40,220 nt of DNA, from NCBI GenBank assembly GCA_900318155.1, contig ONJN01000224.1:1-40220 (forward strand), given 5' to 3'. A program made the translations under genes and the position numbers. Positions 23,528 through 31,936 of this stretch are shown piece after piece. Source of the stretch: an uncultured Eubacteriales bacterium. Lineage in GTDB: Bacteria > Bacillota > Clostridia > Peptostreptococcales > Anaerovoracaceae. The first letter of the stretch is position 1. Each line of letters starts with the position of its first letter. A model generated the notes under the pieces. That model searched no databases, was not told the origin of the DNA, and saw only the letters and a list, made by a program, of their open reading frames with translations.

Positions 23528-24688
23528 TTAAAGTACTTTTCTGAAAGCTTCCAGCGCCTGATCAATGTCCTCATCTGTGATCGTAAGCGGCGGCAGGAGC
23601 CGGATCCTTGTACCCGCTGTCAGAACAAGCACCCCGTTCTCACGAAGCGAAGCCAGCACGTCCGCATTTTTCTTTGTCTTCAGATCGATTCCGATCATAA
23701 GACCAAGTCCTGTGGTTCCGGAAACTTCATCAAGTTTTTCCAGTTCAGCACGGATGTATTCCGCCTTTCTGTTAACTTCCGCAAGGAATGCATCATCAAT
23801 CGTATCCACAACATAGTTGGCACCCGCGCTGATTACCGGGTTCATACCGAAGGTTGTGCCATGATCACCAGGTTCAAGCACGTCACAGGTACGGTCTCCG
23901 CAGACTACGCCGCCCAGCGGCAGTCCGCCGCCGATTCCTTTGGCAAAGGATACAATGTCCGGCTCGATTCCATAATGTTCATAAGAAAAGAACTTTCCGG
24001 TACGACCGATTCCGGACTGAACCTCATCAACAATGAGCAGAATGTCTTTGTCACGGCAAAGCTGATACATCTCTTTGACAAAGTCTTCATCCAGATTGAT
24101 GAGTCCGCCCTCACCCTGTATCATTTCCGCAATAACAGCAACAGGATCATCGTTTTCCACGACTTGTTTCAGCTGATCAATGTCATTAATGTCCGTGTGC
24201 ACAAATCCCGGCACGCACGGCACAAACGCATCCATGTAACGTCCGGTCGCTGTCAGCGAACCGAATGTTCTGCCGTGAAAAGCATTATTGAACGATACGA
24301 TATTGATGCGCTCCCGATCTCCTTGTTTGCCGTATTTTCGCGCGATCTTGATCGCCGTCTCGTTCGCTTCCGCGCCGCTGTTGCAGAAAAAGACCTTGCG
24401 CAGACCGCTTCTTTTTGCGAGCTTTTCAGCCAGCGCGACACCAGGTTCATGAAAGAAAAGATTTGATGAATGCTGAAGCCTGCCGAGCTGCGCTGTGATC
24501 GCCTCAATCCATCCCTTATTACAGAATCCTAAAGAGTTTACGCCGATCCCGGATGTTAAATCAATATATTCTTTGCCGTCTTTGTCAAAAATCCGCGCGT
24601 TTTCGCCATGATCAAACACAACGTCAAAACGATTGTACGAATGTACGATATATTCATTGTCAAGATTTTTGATCTGTTCACTGTTCAT
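23528..24688 (-). CDS. argD: Acetylornithine aminotransferase
   Basis: PLP enzyme that moves an amino group from glutamate to N-acetylglutamate semialdehyde. The 386 residues show DLTSGIGVNSLG, FFCNSGAEANETAIKIARKYG, the NAFHGRTFGSL motif, DEVQSGIGRTGKFF, and the PLP lysine in SFAKGIGGGLPLG. AAGGAG lies 8 bases before the ATG. It is the last gene of argCJBD, 43 bases after argB. Confidence 0.95.
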   Translation of the reverse strand: MNSEQIKNLDNEYIVHSYNRFDVVFDHGENARIFDKDGKEYIDLTSGIGVNSLGFCNKGWIEAITAQLGRLQHSSNLFFHEPGVALAEKLAKRSGLRKVFFCNSGAEANETAIKIARKYGKQGDRERINIVSFNNAFHGRTFGSLTATGRYMDAFVPCVPGFVHTDINDIDQLKQVVENDDPVAVIAEMIQGEGGLINLDEDFVKEMYQLCRDKDILLIVDEVQSGIGRTGKFFSYEHYGIEPDIVSFAKGIGGGLPLGGVVCGDRTCDVLEPGDHGTTFGMNPVISAGANYVVDTIDDAFLAEVNRKAEYIRAELEKLDEVSGTTGLGLMIGIDLKTKKNADVLASLRENGVLVLTAGTRIRLLPPLTITDEDIDQALEAFRKVL

Positions 24689-24731
24689 TTTTCTGGCTCC
24701 TTATTCTTATATTTTGTAAAAGCACTTTGGT

Positions 24732-25622
24732 TTATTTTTTAAAAAATCTGCCTTCCTGATCATTGATGAACGCTGTGCCGATTCCTTTGTCTGTGAAGAC
24801 CTCGAGCAAAACAGAATGCGGAATTCTTCCGTCCAGAATGTGAACGCGTTTGACGCCGCTTCTGATCGATTCCATACAGTTTTCAACCTTTGGAAGCATG
24901 CCTCCGCTGATATTTCCATTTTTAATCAATTCTTCCACTTCACTCGTGTACAGTTCGGAAATCAATGACTGCGGATCATCCGGATCCATCAGAACACCGG
25001 CGATATCCGTCAAATATAAAAGCTTGTCCGCGTGAATCGCCTTTGCGATCTCCGCGGCGGCGTGGTCGCCGTTGATGTTGTAGCTCTGCCCTTCTCCGTC
25101 CGAACCGATCGGATAAACGATCGGAATCACGTCATCATCAAGAAGCTTGAAAATGATTTCCGGGTTGACTTTAGTTATCTGGCCGACAAAGCCGATATCT
25201 GTCCCTTCCGGCTTATGCTTTTCAACGGTGAGCAGATGGCTGTCGATCCCGCTGATGCCAACAGCGTTGACGCCGAGCGACTGTGCGAACATGATCAGGT
25301 CGCTGTTCACTTTTCCGAGAACCATTTCCGCAACATCAAGCACTTCTTTTGTCGTGATTCTGAGTCCGTTATAAAACTCAGATTTAATGTCGAGCTTTTC
25401 GAGCCAGCGACTGATTTCCTTGCCGCCGCCATGCACGATGATCGGTTTGAATCCGATCAGTTTCATCAGCGCTACGTCTTCAATGACGTGATGCATCAGA
25501 CTCTCATCTTTCATTGCGCTTCCGCCGTATTTGACGACGATGACATTACCGTTGAAACGCTGTATATATGGAAGCGCTTCGATCAGCACCTCCGCTTTAT
25601 CCAAATCATTCTTTAATACCAT
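24732..25622 (-). CDS. argB: Acetylglutamate kinase
   Basis: Phosphorylates N-acetylglutamate, usually the arginine-inhibited step. The 296 residues show VVKYGGSAM, PIIVHGGGKEIS, and NINGDHAAAEIA, all standard for the amino-acid kinase fold. It carries the N-terminal helix (KAEVLIEALPYIQRF) that is found in arginine-sensitive, hexameric forms, so feedback inhibition is likely. GAGGA precedes the ATG; argJ ends 11 bases upstream. Confidence 0.95.
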   Translation of the reverse strand: MVLKNDLDKAEVLIEALPYIQRFNGNVIVVKYGGSAMKDESLMHHVIEDVALMKLIGFKPIIVHGGGKEISRWLEKLDIKSEFYNGLRITTKEVLDVAEMVLGKVNSDLIMFAQSLGVNAVGISGIDSHLLTVEKHKPEGTDIGFVGQITKVNPEIIFKLLDDDVIPIVYPIGSDGEGQSYNINGDHAAAEIAKAIHADKLLYLTDIAGVLMDPDDPQSLISELYTSEVEELIKNGNISGGMLPKVENCMESIRSGVKRVHILDGRIPHSVLLEVFTDKGIGTAFINDQEGRFFKK

Positions 25623-25633
25623 TATTCTTTCCT

Positions 25634-26863
25634 CTACGTTCTGTATTCAGCATTGATGCGTACGTACTCAAACGTAAGATCGCAGCCCCACGCGTATGCT
25701 TCTTCTGTTCCGTCGTGCAGATCAATCTCAACCGTGACCGCTTCCCGGTCGAGTACCTCCGCCGCTTTTTCCTCGCTGAAAGGAACAGCCGCCGTACCTC
25801 TGCAGACAATCAGTTCACCTTTGTCCGACATGATCGTCACATCGATGTTGTCGACGGAAAAATCGGATTCCGCGTAACCGGCCGCGTCAATGATTCTTCC
25901 CCAGTTGGCGTCTGCCGCGAACATGGCTGCCTTGACCAGGTTGGAGCCGACTACAGTCTTACTGATATCCCTTGCCGCTTCCTTTGTCGGCGCATTGGTG
26001 ACATGAACTTCAAGCAGTCTTGTACAGCCCTCACCATCTCCGGCGATCTTTTTGGCAAAAACAATGCAGATCTCATGAAGCGCCGCGCAAAATGCTTTAA
26101 AATCCTCATTCTCCGAAGTGATTTCCGGATTCCCCGCCATACCGTTTGCAATAATCGCCAGTGTGTCGTTCGTTGACGTATCACCGTCGACTGTAACCTG
26201 ATTAAAGGTGTCTTCGATCACGGTTTTCAGCGCTTTATCCAGCATCTCCGCAGAAATCGCACAGTCCGTCGTCATGAAACTCAGCATCGTCCCCATATTG
26301 ATGTGAATCATTCCGCTTCCCTTGGCAATTCCGCCGATTTTACAGTTTTTTCCCGCGATCGGAAAAGAAACGGCGTATTCCTTCGGCAATGTGTCTGTCG
26401 TCATGATCGCAGTCGCAGCCTCCATGGAACCGCTTGCAGATAAACCGGAAACAAGTGCCGGTATGCCTCTTTCAAAAGGTTCAATCGGCATCGGAACACC
26501 GATCACTCCGGTGGATGCCGGCATGACATCTTCCGTTCTTATGCCGAGCGCGGCTGCGGTCATTTCACAGGTTTTTATGGCCGTATCCTCGCCGTCCGCT
26601 GTGCAGGCGTTCGCGTTTCCGCTGTTGCAGAGAACGGCCTGCGCTTTTCCGTCCTGTATGAATTTCTTCATAACCTTGATATGAGCCGCCTGAATTTTAT
26701 TCTTAGTGAATACAGCAGCGACATTACCCTGTTTTTCACTGTAAACCAGAGCCATATCGCTCTTATCTCCACTGTGCCTGATGCCGCCGAACGTCCCGGA
26801 CGCTTTAAAACCCGCAGGGGCCGTAACACCCCCGTCGACGTATTTAATATGAATGCTGTTCAT
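25634..26863 (-). CDS. argJ: ArgJ ornithine acetyltransferase / N-acetylglutamate synthase
   Basis: Recycles the acetyl group from N-acetylornithine to glutamate, and in bifunctional forms also makes N-acetylglutamate from acetyl-CoA. The 409-residue precursor cleaves itself before a catalytic Thr; that motif appears here as NMGTMLSF with Gly in place of the common Ala before Thr. Other landmarks: CNSGNANACT, ASTGVIGVPMP, and VDGDTSTNDT. With argC, argB and argD adjacent and no argA or argE seen, a cyclic acetyl pathway is likely. GGAGGAG lies 6 bases before the ATG. Confidence 0.95.
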   Translation of the reverse strand: MNSIHIKYVDGGVTAPAGFKASGTFGGIRHSGDKSDMALVYSEKQGNVAAVFTKNKIQAAHIKVMKKFIQDGKAQAVLCNSGNANACTADGEDTAIKTCEMTAAALGIRTEDVMPASTGVIGVPMPIEPFERGIPALVSGLSASGSMEAATAIMTTDTLPKEYAVSFPIAGKNCKIGGIAKGSGMIHINMGTMLSFMTTDCAISAEMLDKALKTVIEDTFNQVTVDGDTSTNDTLAIIANGMAGNPEITSENEDFKAFCAALHEICIVFAKKIAGDGEGCTRLLEVHVTNAPTKEAARDISKTVVGSNLVKAAMFAADANWGRIIDAAGYAESDFSVDNIDVTIMSDKGELIVCRGTAAVPFSEEKAAEVLDREAVTVEIDLHDGTEEAYAWGCDLTFEYVRINAEYRT

Positions 26864-26888
26864 TATTCTCCTCCGTTAAGAAAGGCAC

Positions 26889-27821
26889 TTACAGCAGACC
26901 CTTTGTCTCCTCAATGCCGAGCATGATATTCAGATTCTGAACCGCCGCACCTGAAGCCCCTTTGCCCAGATTGTCAAAACGTGAAATCAGAATCGGTCTG
27001 TCGTCGTTTCCGCTGATAAAGAGTTCCAGATCATTTCTCTGGCTCATAATATCACTGTGAACAAACCCGTCATCCGGATCCTGATCCATTACACGAATCA
27101 GCGGTTCGCCTGCGTAACGATCCCGGAAAACCTGTCGAAGTTCCTCCACGGAAAGCTGCTTCTTCATCAGTTTTCTGTGGAGCGGCAGTGTCACGACCAT
27201 GCCGCTGAAATAATCCCCGACAACCGGACAGAAGACCGGCGGTTCCGTAATGCCCGACATCATCACCATCTCCGGAAGGTGTTTATGTGCCTGTTTAAGC
27301 GCGTACTGTCCGGGACTGACAAGGTAGCCCGGTCTGTCAGCGGACTGATGTTTTTCAATCATCTGTTTGCCGCCGCCCGAATAACCTGTGACGCTGAAAC
27401 AGTCAAAAGAATAATCAGGGGCTACGATTCCCGCTTCCACGATTGGTTCGGCCAAAACAATAAAACCTGTCGCATGACATCCCGGATTGGCCGTTCTTGT
27501 ACTGTTTCTGATCTTTTCACGCTGGCCGCTCTTCAGTTCCGGAAGTCCATATACCCAGTCCGGATCTGTACGGTGCGCCGTAGATGTATCGATCAGTCTC
27601 ACATCTGCCGGTGCCGCCGCCGCCAGTTCTCTGGATGCGTCGTCCGGCAGGCAGAGAAGCGTAATATCCGCTTCCTTTGTCATCCGCACTCTCTCACCCA
27701 GATCCTTTCTCAGATCTTCAGCGATTTCAATGATTTCAATATCGTCTCTGGCCTTCAGGTACGTACGGATCCTCAGTCCGGTTGTGCCGTGCGCGCCGTC
27801 TATGAATACTTTATAACTCAA
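26889..27821 (-). CDS. argC: N-acetyl-gamma-glutamyl-phosphate reductase, short type
   Basis: NADPH-dependent reduction of acetylglutamyl phosphate to the semialdehyde. At 310 residues and beginning KVFIDGAHGTTGLRI it matches the short (type 2) ArgC group. The catalytic Cys is in NPGCHATGF; a Gly-rich loop follows in SGGGKQM. The start is TTG at 27821 with GAGAGGA 6 bases before. It is the first gene of argCJBD, and argJ starts 25 bases after its stop. Confidence 0.93.
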   Translation of the reverse strand: MSYKVFIDGAHGTTGLRIRTYLKARDDIEIIEIAEDLRKDLGERVRMTKEADITLLCLPDDASRELAAAAPADVRLIDTSTAHRTDPDWVYGLPELKSGQREKIRNSTRTANPGCHATGFIVLAEPIVEAGIVAPDYSFDCFSVTGYSGGGKQMIEKHQSADRPGYLVSPGQYALKQAHKHLPEMVMMSGITEPPVFCPVVGDYFSGMVVTLPLHRKLMKKQLSVEELRQVFRDRYAGEPLIRVMDQDPDDGFVHSDIMSQRNDLELFISGNDDRPILISRFDNLGKGASGAAVQNLNIMLGIEETKGLL

Positions 27822-27854
27822 TTTTTCCTCTCTTCTAAACTAAAAATTCAATAT

Positions 27855-27872
27855 GGTGCATAAATATAAAAT
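27855..27872. promoter_or_regulatory. Weak ArgR box near the argC transcription start
   Basis: Contains TGCATAAATATA; matches the degenerate ARG box pattern TNTGNATWWWWATNCANA with three mismatches. It lies just downstream of the argC -10, a position where a repressor would block initiation. Confidence 0.4.
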
Positions 27873-27873
27873 A

Positions 27874-27902
27874 ATAATACTCCGGTCTCCTTAAAAACGC
27901 AA
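27874..27902 (-). promoter_or_regulatory. argC: argC promoter
   Basis: Minus strand: TTGCGT (27897-27902), 17 bases, TATTAT (27874-27879). The leader would be about 45 bases. It sits between two ArgR box candidates. Confidence 0.6.
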
Positions 27903-27928
27903 GGATTATTTGTAATTTGTTTTTTGAA

Positions 27929-27946
27929 TTTGTATATTTATGCGAA
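27929..27946. promoter_or_regulatory. ArgR box upstream of argC
   Basis: TTTGTATATTTATGCGAA matches the 18-base pattern TNTGNATWWWWATNCANA at every fixed position but one. Its centre is about 74 bases from the second, weaker box, and the GTATATTTATGC core recurs there in reverse. The pair would allow arginine-dependent repression by ArgR/AhrC; no argR gene is in the window. Confidence 0.55.
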
Positions 27947-28010
27947 TTGCAATTGATAATTCTCTTTTTATGAGGCAGGATAGCTCCTGTGCTCGTAATA
28001 TTCATTCGCA

Positions 28011-29405
28011 TTACTTATAGTACGAATTCTTATACATAACACGCCCCATCACGTCCACGATCTTCACTCGCGCGCATGCCGCGTCCGCAGGGGCGTTTTT
28101 CGTAACAACCCGGTCAATTGTCCCGTCTTTGTTCACAATGATAAAGTCCGGACAAAAGGCATCTCCGTCATAGTCAAGATCCGCGCTCCAGCTGTCAATG
28201 AACAAAAAAGGGTCTTTTGGCAGCAGCGCCTCCGCCTTTTCCGCAGAACGTCGTTCCAGAGAAACTTCTGACAGATTCACTGTTACATCCTCGATCGCAA
28301 CCCGAACTTCCGCATCCCCCGTCGAACCGATCGTTTTCCCGGCCGAAATCACCGCGTCCAGAGGATTTTCGGCAGGTTCCTGTACTTCTTCTTTCAGTGT
28401 TGCTTTTTCCGGTGCTGCTTCTTCTGATTCTCCTCCTTCAGGTGCTGTCAGCGCTTCATATACAGAAAACCCGATCTTTTTTTCAGACAGACGTCGGATC
28501 GTCTTCTCGACGGCCGGCCGCACATTGTCGCAGGCAATAAAACGACGGCCGTTTTCAGCCGCAACGGCCGGCAATGTCCCGCTCCCACAGAAAAAATCAG
28601 CGCATAGATCCCCTTCCTTTGTCGAACAGTCAATGATCCTCCGAATCAGCTGCTCCGGCTTCTGTGTCGCGTATCCGGTGCGTTCAGAAGATGTACGACC
28701 GACCATATCGATCGGCCAGACATCCTTCATGTTCACAAACGTGTACCAGCCATTCTCATCGCAGAATTCCTCGACGCCTTTAAAATGATATGGTTTGAAT
28801 CCGCGGTTGTATGATTTTTCCGTCAGTGGATAAAAATTGTATTTTCCGGTTTTGCTGTAAACCAGAATGCTGTCATGCTTGCGTGAAAAGCGTTTTCTGG
28901 TACTGCCGCCGGATTTATAAGTCCAGATGATTTCATTGACAAAGTGCTTTGCCCCGAAAACTTCATCCATGATGATCTTCGCGTAATGGACCGCATGCCA
29001 GTCGAGATGGAGAAACAGCAGACCGTCATCTGCCAGCAGTTCCTTCATCAGGATCAGCCTCGCCGTCAGTTCCTTCAGATAACCAAAAAGACCGTGTTCC
29101 CAGCGATCATTGTAAACATGATACCGAAGACTCTCTTTACCGGCTCGGGTGACCGCAGACATCACCGACTTAGTGAAAAACGGCGGATCGACATAAATCA
29201 TATTGATTTTTCCGGGAAACTCCCTGCTCCCGGACATCTGCTTCAGTACAGAAAGATTCTCTCCGTGAATCAGCATATTCACGCCATCCGATCCGCATTG
29301 ATGGTTTTCTGTGCGCTTCAGCACCGCCGCCGCGGTCTCTTCCACCGCTCGTTCCGCGCTCTCCGGCACGTCCGCGAGCTCCAGGATCAGATTACTCATT
29401 TTCAT
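28011..29405 (-). CDS. Orphan site-specific adenine DNA methyltransferase (Mod-like, beta class)
   Basis: A 464-residue DNA methyltransferase. Motif IV DPPFFTKS (about 73-80) comes first and the SAM-binding motif I FFCGSGTLPAV comes later, which is the beta-class order; the target-recognition part lies between (KSGGSTRKRFSRKHDSIL). The sequence resembles type III Mod and related adenine-N6 enzymes. The last 140 or so residues are an extra domain with DSWSADLDYDGDAF and VKIVDVMG, a module seen at the end of some Mod-like enzymes. No restriction gene or helicase is next to it. ATG 29405 follows TCAGGA; it overlaps the Nudix gene by 14 bases. A role in regulation or defence is open. Confidence 0.8.
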   Translation of the reverse strand: MKMSNLILELADVPESAERAVEETAAAVLKRTENHQCGSDGVNMLIHGENLSVLKQMSGSREFPGKINMIYVDPPFFTKSVMSAVTRAGKESLRYHVYNDRWEHGLFGYLKELTARLILMKELLADDGLLFLHLDWHAVHYAKIIMDEVFGAKHFVNEIIWTYKSGGSTRKRFSRKHDSILVYSKTGKYNFYPLTEKSYNRGFKPYHFKGVEEFCDENGWYTFVNMKDVWPIDMVGRTSSERTGYATQKPEQLIRRIIDCSTKEGDLCADFFCGSGTLPAVAAENGRRFIACDNVRPAVEKTIRRLSEKKIGFSVYEALTAPEGGESEEAAPEKATLKEEVQEPAENPLDAVISAGKTIGSTGDAEVRVAIEDVTVNLSEVSLERRSAEKAEALLPKDPFLFIDSWSADLDYDGDAFCPDFIIVNKDGTIDRVVTKNAPADAACARVKIVDVMGRVMYKNSYYK

Positions 29406-30048
29406 AATTCCTGATTCTCTCAATTATGCCTTCTGTAATTTTCGCCGTCATTCCCCAGATCACCCGGCCTTCGATCTCATAAACCGGAATCTCGTAGGTC
29501 CCGACCCGCCACGGATAATTCTCTGTGATGCCGATTCTGTCATAAGGGAAATCCTCAGGAATCAACGGCTTCATGCGCTGCAGGTAAATCTGAGGACGAA
29601 CTTCCAGAAGCTTCTTCACGGGAACATAAAACACTTCCTCGACTTCATCTTCCTGAAAACGAATGAGATCCAGGTCTTCATACTGTAAGATGCCGATAAA
29701 CGAATATAATGAAAAACCGGCAGCTCCGTACATAGTGTCGCCCTGAGAAATGACTTCAATATTTCCTCTCGGGATTCCGATCTCTTCCTCCGTTTCCCGC
29801 ACCGCGCACATCAGCGGAGTTTCTCCCTTTTCTACGTGGCCACCCGGAAAACAAGTATCTCCCGGCTGTGTCTCCATTGTGGAAGACCGCTTTTCATACA
29901 GGAGATACAATTCTCCATCCTGCTCAAAAAACGGCACCAGCACTGAAAATTCCTGCCTCTTATATACGGATTCCGGCCTGTGCCCCCGATACAGATTTCT
30001 TAAACCTTCAATTCTCATGCAATTCATCGGCATTTCAGCCGCAGACAA
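29392..30048 (-). CDS. Nudix hydrolase, CoA pyrophosphatase type
   Basis: Up to 218 residues with a full Nudix box GHVEKGETPLMCAVRETEEEIGI, preceded by METQPGDTCFPGG, the extra motif typical of NudL/YeaB-type enzymes that cleave coenzyme A or its derivatives. Start is uncertain: the TTG at 30048 has only a weak GGA upstream, and the ATGs at 30033, 30027 and 30018 have no ribosome binding site; 30018 (MRIEGLRNL) fits the family length best. It overlaps the methyltransferase gene and is probably co-transcribed with it. The link may be accidental. Confidence 0.82.
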   Translation of the reverse strand: MSAAEMPMNCMRIEGLRNLYRGHRPESVYKRQEFSVLVPFFEQDGELYLLYEKRSSTMETQPGDTCFPGGHVEKGETPLMCAVRETEEEIGIPRGNIEVISQGDTMYGAAGFSLYSFIGILQYEDLDLIRFQEDEVEEVFYVPVKKLLEVRPQIYLQRMKPLIPEDFPYDRIGITENYPWRVGTYEIPVYEIEGRVIWGMTAKITEGIIERIRNYENE

Positions 30049-30205
30049 AGCTTTTCCGGCGTCTTTTGCCGATTTCTCCTTTCAAATTAATTTACACGGC
30101 CCGGGACTTCGCCGCTGCACTTCCCGCGGCTGTACTCCCGCCGCTGTCCTTCCCGCTCCTGCGGTCAGACAGTCCGGCAGGATACCGGGGCTGCCCCGGT
30201 CAGAC

Positions 30206-30240
30206 AAAAAATCAGAGGCCGTCCTTTGACGACAGCCCCC
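30206..30240 (-). terminator. Terminator after the P-loop gene
   Basis: Minus strand: GGCTGTC pairs with GGACGGCC's GACGGCC (7 bp, one G-U), then CTGATTTTTT. It lies 15-20 bases past the stop. Left of it, 30070-30200 is GC-rich and holds three rough copies of a GCCGCTGxxCTTCCC unit (about 30105-30155) and a CCGGGGCTGCCCCGG hairpin; I see no gene there. Confidence 0.7.
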
Positions 30241-30254
30241 TCATAAACTATCTA

Positions 30255-30680
30255 TTACTGATTCAAAATCTCATATCTGGAGAAGTCTACACCGATCATT
30301 TCCTCCTTATCGGCGGACAGGCTCACAATGAAATCCATTCCGTAAGTTGTCGATAACCCATCGAGTCTCTCGAGGAATCTTGGAAGATCTCCCAGCGAGA
30401 AGTTCGCGAACTTCAGTATACTGTCGATGTAAATTGTCTCGATATCATGATCCGAACTGATGATTCCGTAAATGAAACCGATATACTCATCGCTGTCTGT
30501 AATTCCTGCGTAATCCTCCATGCAAACGACTCTGATCTGATATTTCAGGTCGTAAGTAAGCCTGGCATTTCTGTTGATGAAAATCACACTGCCGGAACTG
30601 GTGCCAGCTTCCTGGTTCGCGAGATCAATCATCAATTTTGTTTTTCCGGAGCCTTTATGTCCGATAATTACTTTCACCAT
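30255..30680 (-). CDS. Small conserved P-loop ATP-binding protein
   Basis: A 141-residue cytoplasmic protein with Walker A GHKGSGKTK right at the N-terminus (MVKVIIGHKGSGKTKLMIDL) and a later strand ending in acid, IETIYIDSILK, that could be Walker B. I recall similar short single-domain P-loop proteins in Clostridia with no known function. Start ATG 30680 has AGGAGGG at 7 bases; the frame is open upstream without a better start. It has its own consensus-like promoter and terminator. Function cannot be assigned; a nucleotide kinase or small GTP/ATP switch is possible. Confidence 0.75.
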   Translation of the reverse strand: MVKVIIGHKGSGKTKLMIDLANQEAGTSSGSVIFINRNARLTYDLKYQIRVVCMEDYAGITDSDEYIGFIYGIISSDHDIETIYIDSILKFANFSLGDLPRFLERLDGLSTTYGMDFIVSLSADKEEMIGVDFSRYEILNQ

Positions 30681-30719
30681 CGCAGTACCCTCCTGTGAAT
30701 CACTCAAAAGCTTTTGTTC

Positions 30720-30748
30720 ATTATACACTACCGTGTAAATTCATTCAA
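30720..30748 (-). promoter_or_regulatory. Promoter of the P-loop gene
   Basis: Minus strand: TTGAAT (30743-30748), 17 bases, TATAAT (30720-30725). A 15-base sequence AAATTCATTCAATGG (30737-30751) covers the -35 and is repeated with one change at 30761-30775, 24 bases on; this may be an operator pair. Confidence 0.75.
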
Positions 30749-30806
30749 TGGATAGTACGCAAATTCATTCAGTGGTTTTTTGTACTTTAACACGATACCG
30801 CACAGC

Positions 30807-30846
30807 CAGCCGGAATTGTCCGCAGTCAGCCGGAATTGTCCGCAGT
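30807..30846. repeat. 20-bp tandem repeat derived from the rlmN 3' end
   Basis: CAGCCGGAATTGTCCGCAGT occurs twice head to tail (30807-30826, 30827-30846), right after the rlmN stop codon. On the minus strand each unit reads TGCGGACAATTCCGGCTG, which matches the last rlmN codons TGCGGCCAGCTCCGGTTA, and the outer copy stays similar for about 12 bases more (GCTGTGCGGTATCG against GCTGCGCGGTAACG). It is a decayed copy of the gene end. Confidence 0.75.
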
Positions 30847-30849
30847 TCG

Positions 30850-31869
30850 TTACCGCGCAGCTAACCGGAGCTGGCCGCACGCGCCGCCAATATCGGCCCC
30901 CAGCTGACGGCGCGTTGTGGCGGTAACGCCACAGCTCTCGAGGTACCGCATGAACTCGAGAGCGCGGCCGCGGCCAGCCGTCGTGTATCCGGTTTCATCG
31001 ACCTGATTCAGCGGAATCAGATTCACATGACAAAGCATCCCTTTGATCAGATTCGCCAGCTGCTCCGCGTGCCGATCCGAATCATTGATGCCGCGGATCA
31101 GCGCGTACTCAAACGTAACGCGTCGCTTTGTCTTCTCCGTGTATTCCCGGCAGGCGCGGATCAGTTCATCCAGGTGATAAGATCGGTTCACCGGCATCAG
31201 CCGGCTCCTGAGCTCATCCGACGGCGCATGCAGAGAAATGGCCAGATTCACCTGCGGAAAATCCTCTGTAAAGCGGCGGATCCCCGGAATCAGACCACAG
31301 GTGGAAACTGTGATTCTCCGCATACTGAGATTTCTGCCCCGTCTGTCATTCATCAGACGAATGAACCGCGCCACATTCTCATAATTATCGAACGGCTCGC
31401 CTGTCCCCATCATCACAATGTGGTTGACCGTTTCCCCCGTTTCGCGCTCCACGTCCAGCACCTGCGAAACGATCTCACCCGGGCTCAGACCGCGCTTCAG
31501 GCCGCGGATCCCGGACGCGCAGAATGAGCAGTTCATCCGGCATCCTGCCTGCGATGAAACACAGACACTGTTGCCGTACTTGTATTTCATGAAAACGCTT
31601 TCCACCGCCTCGCCGTCACCGAGCCCGAACAGAAACTTTTGTGTTCCGTCTGTCTTCGACTTCTGTATTCTCAGCAGTTCCAGGCTGTCGATCCGCCATT
31701 CATCTTCCATTCCGCGAATAAAAACTTCCGGGAGATTTTTCATCTCTCGGAAGTCTGTTTTCCCTTTATAGATCCATTCATAAAGCTGTCGGCCGCGGAA
31801 TTTCTTCTGGCCGGCTTCAGCAGCCAGGGTTTCCATCTCTTCAAAAGTAAGATTTCTGAGTTCTTTCAT
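30850..31869 (-). CDS. rlmN: RlmN 23S rRNA A2503 / tRNA A37 methyltransferase
   Basis: Radical-SAM enzyme that methylates C2 of adenine in 23S rRNA and some tRNAs. From the ATG at 31869 (AGG 6 bases before; two earlier ATGs exist) it has 339 residues. The radical-SAM cluster is CRMNCSFC (C110, C114, C117); the catalytic Cys that forms the methylated-enzyme link is in GGACGQL near residue 331. Other family stretches: GMGEPFDN as GTGEPFDN, and SLHAPSDELR. It lies 67 bases downstream of ileS with no terminator between, so they may share a transcript. A repeat made from its own end follows the stop. Confidence 0.96.
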   Translation of the reverse strand: MKELRNLTFEEMETLAAEAGQKKFRGRQLYEWIYKGKTDFREMKNLPEVFIRGMEDEWRIDSLELLRIQKSKTDGTQKFLFGLGDGEAVESVFMKYKYGNSVCVSSQAGCRMNCSFCASGIRGLKRGLSPGEIVSQVLDVERETGETVNHIVMMGTGEPFDNYENVARFIRLMNDRRGRNLSMRRITVSTCGLIPGIRRFTEDFPQVNLAISLHAPSDELRSRLMPVNRSYHLDELIRACREYTEKTKRRVTFEYALIRGINDSDRHAEQLANLIKGMLCHVNLIPLNQVDETGYTTAGRGRALEFMRYLESCGVTATTRRQLGADIGGACGQLRLAAR

Positions 31870-31936
31870 TACGTACCTCATCAATTAAATTCGGAAACGG
31901 AACCCGCCCCCTGCAGGAAGGGAAATCCGGCACTCG

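Noticed and set aside
27057..27863. Plus-strand open frame (268 codons) opposite argC
   Set aside because: Antisense to a clear argC, and its end runs over the argC promoter and ArgR site.
30185..30199. CCGGGGCTGCCCCGG as a terminator
   Set aside because: Strong hairpin, but followed by A-rich sequence on the plus strand and no T tract on the minus strand.
30807..30846. CRISPR-like repeat
   Set aside because: Only two adjoining copies without spacers, and they are explained as duplicates of the rlmN end.
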